Assembly: GCA_028710565.1 (NCBI GenBank)
Contig: JAQTTV010000004.1
Location: forward strand, 1 to 64,000
Reading direction: 5' to 3'
DNA length: 64,000 nt
Origin: Gallionella sp.
GTDB taxonomy: Bacteria; Pseudomonadota; Gammaproteobacteria; Burkholderiales; Gallionellaceae
Positions within the stretch are counted from its first letter, which is position 1, and every line of letters starts with the position of its first letter. Positions 1 through 6,945 of this stretch are shown piece after piece. The notes under the pieces are model-generated. The model saw nothing but the letters and a program-made list of their open reading frames with translations. It did no database searches and had not been told where the DNA came from. A program made the position numbers and the translations under genes.

Positions 1-1225
1 ATTCATCCAGCTGTTCATGTTCACGCTGCTGACTTTCCTCTTGCTGCTGTGCCATGTGATTAAAGGCCGTCGCTACTTTGCCTATCTCATCTCTACCAAG
101 ATCACCCAGACGAACGGTGGTGTCACCTTGCGCAAAGTGATTGAGTACCGACAGTATCCTCGTCAACGGATGTACGAACCATATTCTGGATAACCACATC
201 CCAACCATTAAAGCGGCGACCAGTGAAATTGCTGCCAGCAGGTAGAGTGCGCGCTGGAAACGAATAACCGAACTCAAAACGGACTCACGCGATGCGATGT
301 TCATCACGATCCAGCGATCCGACTTGTCATTGGCGTTGGGATGAATAATGGCATAAGCCATCACTTGGTCACCTAAGTCTTTCTGAGAACCGTGTTCTTG
401 GTCGGTTGTTGCCAATTTTGCCAACCCCAGCTCTTTAAACAGATTGTCTGGACGATTCAGATCGACCCCCCAAGTCTTCGTGCTATCTTCATGTGACAAA
501 TAATAACCATCTTTATCCGCCATGATAAATTGCCCCAGTGACGCGGTGTCTTTCTTGGGAATCAAGTTCAGCATATGCTGACCTAAGACATTGAGTACCA
601 AGATCCCGCGACGCTGCCCCGCACTGTTAAACACAGGAATGCCAATCCGCATCACAGGCGTGTGTGGTTCGGCAATGCGCCCGCCCTCTCGATTGAGATT
701 GAACGGTGATACATACACTTGTCCTGCGGACAACTTCATGGTTTCAATAAACCAAGGGGCTTGAGCTTGATTCGTCAACTCGGTTTGTGAGGAGGTTTGG
801 GGAATTCCTTCTTTAAAATTCACCCGAAGCATTTCATTGCCATTCTCATCGAGATAGCGCAGCTTGTAATAATAAGGCTTGGCTTTACCAAAGTTTGAGA
901 AAATAATGTCCAGCCGTCCCACCCATGCCTCATAGGTGGAGTTATCTTTCTCATCAATTCCCTTATTATCTCGGGCGCGAATAATGCCCTGTATCGGCGG
1001 GACGGTCACGAGAAAAGTCGCATCCTGCTTGGTCATATCGACGAAAGTTTGGAGATGGGAAGCAACCCCCTGCACCTTGGAAGTCATCGTACTCAGGGCA
1101 TTATTCTCCAGCGTCTCACTGCTATTTGAGTTGGCATAATAGGCAACTACGAGCAAGGGTAATAACGCTGCCAAAGCAACCACGATAATAATTTTATGAC
1201 CAATTGCAAAATCTTTGATTGCCAT
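1..1225 (-). CDS. Cache-domain membrane sensor with HAMP (chemoreceptor or cyclase), 3' end cut off
   Basis: The gene reads leftward from the ATG at 1225 and runs off the window, so it is missing from the ORF track. About 408 residues are visible. An N-terminal membrane segment (IIIVVALAALLPLLVVAYY) is followed by a periplasmic region of about 270 residues with double-Cache features, such as the segments GGRIAEPHTPVMRIGIPVF and GYYLSHEDSTKTWG. A second membrane helix (ALYLLAAISLVAALMVGMWLS) and a HAMP segment (LTRILSVLNHFAQGDTTVRL, RDEIGKVATAFNHMAQ) come next. The output domain lies outside the window. It could be a methyl-accepting chemotaxis domain, a GGDEF domain or a kinase. The ligand cannot be told. 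Confidence 0.85.
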   Translation of the reverse strand, partial: MAIKDFAIGHKIIIVVALAALLPLLVVAYYANSNSSETLENNALSTMTSKVQGVASHLQTFVDMTKQDATFLVTVPPIQGIIRARDNKGIDEKDNSTYEAWVGRLDIIFSNFGKAKPYYYKLRYLDENGNEMLRVNFKEGIPQTSSQTELTNQAQAPWFIETMKLSAGQVYVSPFNLNREGGRIAEPHTPVMRIGIPVFNSAGQRRGILVLNVLGQHMLNLIPKKDTASLGQFIMADKDGYYLSHEDSTKTWGVDLNRPDNLFKELGLAKLATTDQEHGSQKDLGDQVMAYAIIHPNANDKSDRWIVMNIASRESVLSSVIRFQRALYLLAAISLVAALMVGMWLSRIWFVHPLTRILSVLNHFAQGDTTVRLGDLGRDEIGKVATAFNHMAQQQEESQQREHEQLDE

Positions 1226-1600
1226 TTTTAGAATACCCTCGCCTGAATGTATTTATTGTTTTGTGGACGTAATGATATAGCAATATTACAGGTTTTGTTG
1301 GGGAACATAACATGATTAATTGTAGTGATTTTCGTCCTCACAATTCGCGACGCACATCCACTCTAATAAATGAGTAGTTATTCGGTTTCTGTCATTCCTG
1401 CACAAACAACATCGGCAAAACGAAGTGCTAAATCTCCACTTTTGTATGGTTATTGATGTATCCAACACCTCTTGTCCCGACTTGAATGTGTGAAAATCTA
1501 ATGCCGATTCAAAACGGATGCACGCCACTCTCTTTGATATGCTTACGCATATTCGGTTATATTTCGCCCCCTTCTTTATCATTCACAACGGTGCTTTATT
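1226..1600. other. Intergenic region between divergent sensor and ABC genes
   Basis: No convincing gene is seen. The only ORF (minus strand, 88 codons) has no recognisable domain, an odd Cys-rich composition and no ribosome-binding site. The region presumably holds the promoters of the two divergent flanking genes. Confidence 0.5.
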
Positions 1601-2554
1601 TTGACTCATTCTGACGTGACACTTTCGGCGCGCAATCTGACGCGACGATTTGGCAATCAAATGGTGATACACGACCTGTCACTGGAGTTGCGACGCGGGG
1701 AGGTATTGGGCTTGCTGGGACACAATGGCGCAGGCAAAAGTACCACGTTGAAAATGCTCACAGGCTGCTTGTCACCCAATAGCGGGGAAATTTCCGTGTG
1801 TGGCTTAGATTTATTGCAAGACGCAAGCAAAGCAAAAGCGCATATCGGCTATTTGCCTGAAACCCCGCCGCTGTATCGTGAACTCAGCGTGCATGATTTT
1901 TTGACCTTTGCGGCAAAATTGCGCGGGATGGCGGGAAAGGATGTCCCCGCTGCGGTCACAGAAACGCAGCAACGTTGTGGTTTGGAATCGGTCAGTCGTA
2001 AATTGATCGGCACATTATCTAAAGGCTATCAACAGCGAGTCGGCATCGCGCAAGCCATTATTCACCGCCCTGCCGTGATCGTGTTGGATGAACCCACCGT
2101 GGGGCTGGATCCTGCGCAAATCCGCGATATTCGGGCGTTGATTCGGGAATTGGGCAATAGCAGCAGCGTGATCCTGTCCACGCATTTGTTGAGTGAAGTC
2201 GAAAACGTGTGTGACCGCGTGGAGATTATGCAGCGCGGCAAGTTGATTTACAGCGACAGCAGCGCGGGGATGAAACATTACAAAGCGGATTCGGGCTTTA
2301 CGCTCACCTTGCGCAATCCGCCGCCCTTAGCCGAAATTGCGAGCATCGCAGGCGTGCAACACGTCGAAGCGATTTCCGCCACGCAATTCCGCATCTTGCA
2401 CACCGCCGAGTCTAACCCCAGCAGCGCGTTGTTGACCTTGGCGACGCAAAATAACTGGCAATTGGAACAACTCACCCCGCTGCACACCTCATTGGAAGAA
2501 GTCTTTATGAAAATCACCGACGCCGAAAGTGCGTTAACAGGAGTTGCGCGATGA
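1601..2554 (+). CDS. ABC-2 type transporter ATP-binding subunit (GldA/CcmA-like)
   Basis: This is a 317-residue cytoplasmic ATPase that would power the membrane subunit encoded directly downstream. The Walker A motif GHNGAGKST lies near residues 40-48, the signature LSKGYQQR near 137 and Walker B VIVLDEPT near 157, with the H-loop STHLLS after it. The C-terminal 90 residues form the extension usual for ABC-2 exporters of the GldA/NatA type. The start is a TTG. The stop overlaps the next gene by four bases (ATGA), so the two are translationally coupled. The family includes gliding-motility, copper-site and polysaccharide exporters, and the substrate cannot be inferred here. Confidence 0.9.
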   Translation: MTHSDVTLSARNLTRRFGNQMVIHDLSLELRRGEVLGLLGHNGAGKSTTLKMLTGCLSPNSGEISVCGLDLLQDASKAKAHIGYLPETPPLYRELSVHDFLTFAAKLRGMAGKDVPAAVTETQQRCGLESVSRKLIGTLSKGYQQRVGIAQAIIHRPAVIVLDEPTVGLDPAQIRDIRALIRELGNSSSVILSTHLLSEVENVCDRVEIMQRGKLIYSDSSAGMKHYKADSGFTLTLRNPPPLAEIASIAGVQHVEAISATQFRILHTAESNPSSALLTLATQNNWQLEQLTPLHTSLEEVFMKITDAESALTGVAR

Positions 2555-3288
2555 TCCGCCTATTAGCGATGCGCGAGCTGCGCAGTTTGTTTTCTCTGCC
2601 CTCCACTTGGTTTATCCTCGCCCTGCTGCAATTTGTATTCGCGTGGTTTTTTCTGGGGCGCACCGAAACCTTTTTAGAAATTCAGCCGCAATTAGCACAA
2701 CTCGCCAATCCACCAGGTGTCACTGCCGTCGTCGCTGTGCCGCTGTTTAACACCCTCGCGCTGTTGTTGATGATGCTCACGCCGCTGTTCACCATGCGCT
2801 TGATCGCCGAAGAACGCCGCAATCAAACCTTCGCCTTGCTACTCTCCGCGCCGATTTCCAGCACGCATATCGTGTTGGGGAAATTTTTGGGGTTGCTGAT
2901 TTTTCTGTTGCTGATGATGGTGACTGTGCCGCTGATGCTCTGGAGTTTAGCCATCGGTACGCATCTGGATCAGGGTTTGATTTTGAGTAATTTAATAGGT
3001 TTGGTGCTGTTAACCACCAGCTATATTGCCATCGGCATCTACTTTTCCGCCCTCACCGCACAACCCATCATCGCCGCCGTCGGCGCACTTGTCACACTGG
3101 TTGGACTCTGGCTGGCCGATATGCTGGCAACTAGCGCAACGTCCCCGTGGCATATTTTATCCCCGCTTTATCACTTTCAAAACTTTAACAGCGGATTACT
3201 AGACAGCCGAGATGCCGCCTTTTTTGTGCTGCTGAGTGCAACGCTACTGATACTTACCGTGCGCAAAGTGCAACAGCGAGCAGACTAA
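2551..3288 (+). CDS. ABC-2 type transporter permease (GldF-like)
   Basis: This 245-residue integral membrane protein has about six hydrophobic segments, for example WFILALLQFVFAWFF near the N-terminus, FLGLLIFLLLMMVTVPLMLW, and a final helix FFVLLSATLLILTV. The sequence RLIAEERRNQTFALLLSAPIS between helices 2 and 3 is the coupling segment typical of GldF and other ABC-2 permeases. It forms a two-gene operon with the upstream ATPase. In Bacteroidetes GldF partners a GldG protein. No GldG-like gene follows here, so this may be a simple two-component exporter. Substrate unknown. Confidence 0.87.
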   Translation: MIRLLAMRELRSLFSLPSTWFILALLQFVFAWFFLGRTETFLEIQPQLAQLANPPGVTAVVAVPLFNTLALLLMMLTPLFTMRLIAEERRNQTFALLLSAPISSTHIVLGKFLGLLIFLLLMMVTVPLMLWSLAIGTHLDQGLILSNLIGLVLLTTSYIAIGIYFSALTAQPIIAAVGALVTLVGLWLADMLATSATSPWHILSPLYHFQNFNSGLLDSRDAAFFVLLSATLLILTVRKVQQRAD

Positions 3289-3328
3289 AACCTATTGGCA
3301 CAGTGGATTGGCACGCTATTCCAATGCG

Positions 3329-4213
3329 CTATGCGTGTATGGTGCAGAATTGTCTGTCCGCTTCAATCTGAATAGTGGCGTGTTCAATGGCAAACTCATC
3401 GTGCAGTTTTTTTGCCACCAATTGCAAAAAGTCATCGTTTGCGCCGCCATCTGGCATGACGAGATGCACCGTGAGGGCGATTTTTGTGGTGCTGATTGCC
3501 CAGATGTGCAAGTCGTGAATCGCGCTCACGCCCGCCAATGCTGACAAATATGCTTCCACTTGATCCAAGGCGATGGCTTTGGGTACGCCGTCTAAAGACA
3601 GACTCAGCGATTGCCGCAACAATCCCCATGTGCTGAACAAAATCACCAGCGCAATCAACAAACTCATCACTGAATCCAACCAAGTCCAACCCGTCCAGAT
3701 AAATAACGCGCCCGAAACCACCACGCCCAACGAAACCAATGCGTCCGCCGCCATGTGTAAAAAAGCCCCGCGCATATTGAGATCACCCTTGTTACCCGAC
3801 ATAAACAGCCATGCGGTGACTCCGTTGATGACTACCCCCATCGCGGCGACCAGCATGACCGTACTGCCCTGTATCGGCACGGGATGATTGAAGCGGGCAA
3901 TGGCTTCCCACGCAATACCACCGACGGCAATCAGTAAAATCAGCGCATTGAACAACGCTGCCATGATCGTGGCGCGCCCCCAGCCGTAAGTATGTTTGGG
4001 GGTGGGACGCAATCTCGCCAGATATAAACCACCCCATGCCATTAACAATCCCAGCACATCGCTTAAATTGTGTCCCGCATCGGATAGCAAGGCGAGCGAA
4101 TCCGCCTGCCAACCGTAAAACACCTCCACCAGCATAAACAGAATATTCAGCGAGATGCCGATGGAAAACGCACGGTCATCGTGCGCGTGATGGACGTGTT
4201 CGTGGGCAGTCAT
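3329..4213 (-). CDS. Cation diffusion facilitator (Zn/Co/Cd efflux, CzcD/ZitB type)
   Basis: A 294-residue inner-membrane metal/proton antiporter. The His-rich N-terminus (EHVHHAHDD) is common in zinc exporters. The two intramembrane metal sites of the family are visible: HNLSD (residues 48-52, preceded by D45) in helix 2 and HMAAD in helix 5, both of the HxxxD form typical of Zn-type members. A cytoplasmic C-terminal domain of about 90 residues (from LSLSLDGVPKAIAL) ends the protein. Its start overlaps the stop of a short thioredoxin-like fragment (ATGA), so the two were once coupled. The likely role is export of excess divalent metal. Confidence 0.92.
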   Translation of the reverse strand: MTAHEHVHHAHDDRAFSIGISLNILFMLVEVFYGWQADSLALLSDAGHNLSDVLGLLMAWGGLYLARLRPTPKHTYGWGRATIMAALFNALILLIAVGGIAWEAIARFNHPVPIQGSTVMLVAAMGVVINGVTAWLFMSGNKGDLNMRGAFLHMAADALVSLGVVVSGALFIWTGWTWLDSVMSLLIALVILFSTWGLLRQSLSLSLDGVPKAIALDQVEAYLSALAGVSAIHDLHIWAISTTKIALTVHLVMPDGGANDDFLQLVAKKLHDEFAIEHATIQIEADRQFCTIHA

Positions 4214-4305
4214 GTTGTTTGCAACCCGCTCGGAATTTTGTCTCGACTCGGCACGCTACCCGCATAAACCACTTCGCCATCTACCACGACACTAAGGGTG
4301 GACAT
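4210..4305 (-). pseudogene. C-terminal remnant of a small thioredoxin-like protein
   Basis: The reading frame STLSVVVDGEVVYAGSVPSRDKI resembles the last third of small thioredoxin-fold proteins (redox-active disulfide protein type), in which a 'MSTP-x-VVVDGEVV-x-G-x-VPS' strand-turn-strand follows the CxxC half. The CxxC half is not found upstream. The frame continues for some 15 codons without a recognisable fold before unrelated sequence. Its TGA overlaps the ATG of the cation diffusion facilitator. This looks like a truncated gene. The alternative is a tiny unrelated peptide. Confidence 0.45.
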
Positions 4306-4375
4306 CACACTATCGTTTGAATTCAAAGACCTGCGCGGCTCTGGGCGCAGACCAGTGGAGAGGGGTTAGGCAAAC

Positions 4376-4663
4376 TCATTGGTGTGCAATTGGTTTCTCG
4401 GTAAACAGGTAGTCTTTAAGCTCTTTGGAAAAGGCGGGGTCTTTGCGCCGAATCCACTCTAAAACCATGGCAGCGTGTTCTTTTTCCTCGTCGCGATTGT
4501 GCGCAAGGATTGTCTTGAGGTCTTCATCTTTGCAAGCATCCGCACGCTGGTTGTACCAATCAACGGCTTCCAATTCTTCCATCAATGAAACGATCGCTCG
4601 GTGCATATCTCGCGTATCATCCGATAGCTCCTCAACGGGTTCGTGGTAACCAACACTTGACAT
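4376..4663 (-). CDS. Encapsulated-ferritin-like (EncFtn) iron-oxidising protein, lacking an encapsulin-targeting tail
   Basis: This 95-residue protein closely matches the EncFtn family, half-ferritins that assemble as ring decamers and oxidise Fe(II) inside encapsulin shells. The core EELEAVDWYNQRADA and LAHNRDEEKEHAAMVLEWIRR is nearly the family consensus. By alignment from memory with the Rhodospirillum rubrum protein, E30, E60 and H63 correspond to the ferroxidase ligands and W36 to the residue at the metal entry channel. The known cargo proteins carry a C-terminal extension with a shell-docking peptide. This one stops at EKPIAHQ. No encapsulin gene is visible in the window. It may act without a shell, dock otherwise, or pair with a distant encapsulin. 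Confidence 0.9.
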   Translation of the reverse strand: MSSVGYHEPVEELSDDTRDMHRAIVSLMEELEAVDWYNQRADACKDEDLKTILAHNRDEEKEHAAMVLEWIRRKDPAFSKELKDYLFTEKPIAHQ

Positions 4664-5000
4664 TTCATGCTCCTTTTCTTGGATGGGTAATGGTGGTTGT
4701 ACTTAACGAGGCTGTAGAAACCCCCCGTAAGGGGTCGAACAAATATTTTACGAGGTCACTCGCCCCCTCCCAAGGTGGAAACCATCGAATACAGCGCGTT
4801 ATACGAGGTCGATTATTTCTCATTGCGATTCCGATTTTTTGAAATCGAGTTTTTCTACAACTTCAACGTAAAAGTGAGGGGCTACGCGCTTTTGCGGCGT
4901 CGCTTTCGAACGCAAGGTTAGGCTGTTTTTCCATTTAAAAACAATTAAATTGTATATGAATAGAGCTTGATCACATTTATTTTATGTAATTGACTTATTG
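4664..5000. other. Intergenic region upstream of the ferritin-like gene
   Basis: No ORF of interest is seen. The region contains a short run with cccccgtaaggggtcg and other GC-rich pieces that may be degraded repeats, plus whatever promoter drives the leftward ferritin-like gene. I see no clear sigma-70 boxes or iron-regulatory palindrome. Confidence 0.4.
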
Positions 5001-5231
5001 TTAAGCTCGGCCTGTGCCGTTGCAACAACTACATTTTTGACCCGCTGGACCAAGAACCGTGTTTACGCTGGACTCATTAGCAATCGATACATTTTTTTGC
5101 AATACCTGCTTTACCGTGACCTCGTATCTATGATTTGTAGATTCGTCAAAAATATACGATGTATACGGTAGCGTATCTTCAGAGATAACTTCACGTACAA
5201 AACGCTCAACAATTTTCATATTCACGGCCAT
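5001..5231 (-). CDS. Small hypothetical protein with a C-terminal CxxCxGxG motif
   Basis: A 76-residue protein I do not recognise. The first 55 residues are a mixed strand-like sequence (YTSYIFDESTNHRYEVTVKQVL). The C-terminus reads KCSCCNGTGRA, which contains one CxxCxGxG repeat as in the DnaJ zinc-binding region. A single repeat could bind metal only as a dimer or with other ligands. It lies 18 bp downstream of the membrane-protein gene on the same strand, so the two probably form an operon. A GGAG-type ribosome-binding site precedes the start. Confidence 0.6.
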   Translation of the reverse strand: MAVNMKIVERFVREVISEDTLPYTSYIFDESTNHRYEVTVKQVLQKNVSIANESSVNTVLGPAGQKCSCCNGTGRA

Positions 5232-5249
5232 TTCATTTCTCCTCTGGAT

Positions 5250-5699
5250 TTAATTGGGAATCTTGTCACTATTTAAATGCTCACGCTTTAACTTCTCATA
5301 AAAACTCGAAGCTGCACGAGCCTCAAGTAATAAGTCGTCCCCTGATTTTTCAAGCCCAGGAAGTTTCTTACAAGAAGAAATTGATCGATAAAGTGTTATG
5401 AAGTCATGTCGGAAAGTGCGTTTGATTACACTTTCGTCAACCATTTCACCTTCACAGCATAGTGCCACCAACTCTAACGTGTTTACAGCCTTAATGATGT
5501 CTGGAATTACTGGCTTCTCAGGATCAATTGCGTTTAATGTAGAAATATATTCCCAGAGCGGAACCAACAATTGCCTTTGTGATAGCAATTGCTGATTGCG
5601 ATGAACATGATACGCAATCCATATTCCAAGTGAAGCAGCAACCGCAGAAATAAGCCCTGCAATGGCGGACACGATAGTAGAAATATCTGTTGGACTCAT
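5250..5699 (-). CDS. Hypothetical membrane-anchored protein
   Basis: A 149-residue protein of unknown function. One hydrophobic segment near residues 8-31 (IVSAIAGLISAVAASLGIWIAYHV) should anchor it with a cytoplasmic, mostly helical domain of about 115 residues behind (HRNQQLLSQRQLLVPLWEYI, then acidic and Lys-rich helices). This single-helix-plus-helical-domain design resembles DUF4760-type and other small bacterial proteins, but I cannot assign a family. It is upstream of, and probably cotranscribed with, the CxxCxGxG protein gene. Confidence 0.6.
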   Translation of the reverse strand: MSPTDISTIVSAIAGLISAVAASLGIWIAYHVHRNQQLLSQRQLLVPLWEYISTLNAIDPEKPVIPDIIKAVNTLELVALCCEGEMVDESVIKRTFRHDFITLYRSISSCKKLPGLEKSGDDLLLEARAASSFYEKLKREHLNSDKIPN

Positions 5700-6050
5700 G
5701 CTTAGCGTTCCTCAACATATTGTTTTATAGGCAGGTATTTTTGTAAAACAAGGCGGGCATTTTTTAATCATGGTAGATATCAAACCACTTTAGCTACCAC
5801 TTGAAGTCATCCTCAACAGCGCGTTGTGTACGACTGCCCGCAGCGCAATCTAATGCGGACAGGATTAAACGCCTTATCCCCTTCCTTGGCAAGCGTTATT
5901 CAAACTTGCCATTTCATTTTATAAATTTAAGTCATGCTGGTTTGACAGCGCGTCCTCAAGCTGACTAGAGCCACAATATTTTCTGCATCAGAAAAGTAAA
6001 GTGGTTCTATGTGATTTACAGTGGGTGAAACTAGACTCCCTCCCCTTCAA
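5700..6050. other. Intergenic region before the first 294-bp element
   Basis: No gene is seen. The right end carries ctccctccccttcaa, one half of a GC-rich palindrome (ccctcccctt-gaaggggaggg) into which the adjacent element has inserted. Confidence 0.4.
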
Positions 6051-6344
6051 GGCATAGGTATCTACACAACTTTGTTCCCTCACCCTAGCAGGGGGAGGGT
6101 TAGGGTGGGGGTAGAATTTCATTTAAAAACAACATGCTTCATAATTTGTAGGGGGCGCGTTGCACATGCCCTTGTCTGGATGCAATTCGCTCCGTCGGCG
6201 TACCCTCTCCCCCTGCCCCTCTCCCACAAGTGGGCGAGGGGAGTCTGGGTTCAAATCCAGACATTCGGATATTGTTGTTTTTGAATGAAAAGTTTAATAC
6301 ACCCTTATTCCAAAATGATTGAAAGTTGTGTAGATACCTATGCC
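6051..6344 (+). mobile_element. 294-bp MITE-like element, copy 1
   Basis: The element has perfect 23-bp terminal inverted repeats beginning GGCATAGGTATCTACACAAC. It is bordered by TTCAA on both sides, which could be a 5-bp target duplication or part of the palindrome it entered. It encodes no transposase. The open frame across it (ending HKWARGVWVQIQTFGYCCF) is not protein-like. A second copy of the same length, with no difference I could find, lies at 10376-10669 in the opposite orientation. Features fit a non-autonomous element mobilised in trans. Confidence 0.8.
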
Positions 6345-6379
6345 TTCAAGGGGAGGGCTGGGGTGGGGATGGGGTAGAG
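6345..6379 (+). repeat. GC-rich inverted repeat, left arm beside the DUF559 gene
   Basis: The sequence ttcaaggggagggctggggtggggatggggta is the inverse of 6742-6785. The two arms closely flank the DUF559 gene. Confidence 0.7.
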
Positions 6380-6805
6380 ATGAAGGCTCAAACAAACAGC
6401 ACAATCATCGGCAGGCAGCTTCAGCGAACACTGCGCTGCCACATGACCGATGCGGAAATGCGGTTATGGCGACGACTACGCAGTCGGCAACTCGCGATCT
6501 GTAAATTCCGCCGCCAACATCCATACTTGGATTACGTGTTGGATTTTGTCTGTCTGGAAAAGTGCTTGATTGTTGAGGTAGATGGCGGGCAGCACTTAGA
6601 AAACGAGAGAGATCAAGCACGAGACTGGCGTTTACAGGAAGCTGGATTTCGTGTATTGCGGTTCTGGAACAACCAGGTTTTGCAAGAAACGGATGCGGTG
6701 GTCGAGGCTATCTGGATAGCTTTACAGAACGAGGCGGTTATACCCCATCCCCACCCCAGCCCTCCCCTTGAAGGGGAGGGAGATTGCTCACTTGTGCCAC
6801 GATGA
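6380..6805 (+). CDS. DUF559 / Vsr-like endonuclease-fold protein
   Basis: About 141 residues from the ATG at 6380 (MKAQTNSTII). The longer frame in the ORF track begins inside the MITE end and is unlikely. The family pattern is clear: MTDAEMRLWRRLRSRQL, FRRQHPYLDYVLDFVCLEKCLIVEVDGGQH, then GFRVLRFWNNQVL. This is the DUF559 domain, related to very-short-patch-repair endonucleases, with the acidic D/E and EVDGGQH residues of a PD-(D/E)XK-like core. The cellular role is unknown for the family. The last 15 or so codons (PHPHPSPPLEGEG) are read from the right arm of the flanking repeat, showing that the gene and the repeat have evolved together. Confidence 0.8.
   Translation: MKAQTNSTIIGRQLQRTLRCHMTDAEMRLWRRLRSRQLAICKFRRQHPYLDYVLDFVCLEKCLIVEVDGGQHLENERDQARDWRLQEAGFRVLRFWNNQVLQETDAVVEAIWIALQNEAVIPHPHPSPPLEGEGDCSLVPR
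6742..6785 (-). repeat. GC-rich inverted repeat, right arm beside the DUF559 gene
   Basis: The sequence taccccatccccaccccagccctccccttgaa is the reverse complement of the left arm at 6345-6379 and continues into the palindrome ccctccccttgaaggggaggg. It encodes the C-terminus of the DUF559 protein. Confidence 0.7.
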
Positions 6806-6885
6806 CCCACTATGATTCACATAGAGCCAGAAAAAAGTTTAGGTTGAGTTTTACTTGGTCGGTGACTCGTGCAATCCGCGCGCCA

Positions 6886-6917
6886 GAAAAAAGGGGCATC
6901 CATGTAAGATGCCCCCT
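6886..6917 (-). terminator. Rho-independent terminator after aioBA
   Basis: Read leftward, an 8-bp perfect stem GGGGCATC / GATGCCCC with a 7-base loop is followed by TTTTTT. It lies 28 bp after the aioA stop. Confidence 0.88.
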
Positions 6918-6945
6918 CGTTAACTACAGATAAAGAATTTTGCTA

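Noticed and set aside
1316-1582. 88-codon ORF on the minus strand
   Set aside because: No domain, odd Cys-rich composition and no ribosome-binding site; intergenic.
4376-5699. Encapsulin shell gene near the EncFtn gene
   Set aside because: None of the neighbouring ORFs has an HK97-fold length or motif.
6021-6284. ORF across the first 294-bp element and its copy at 10436-10648
   Set aside because: The same peptide arises from the repeated element and is low-complexity; not a gene.
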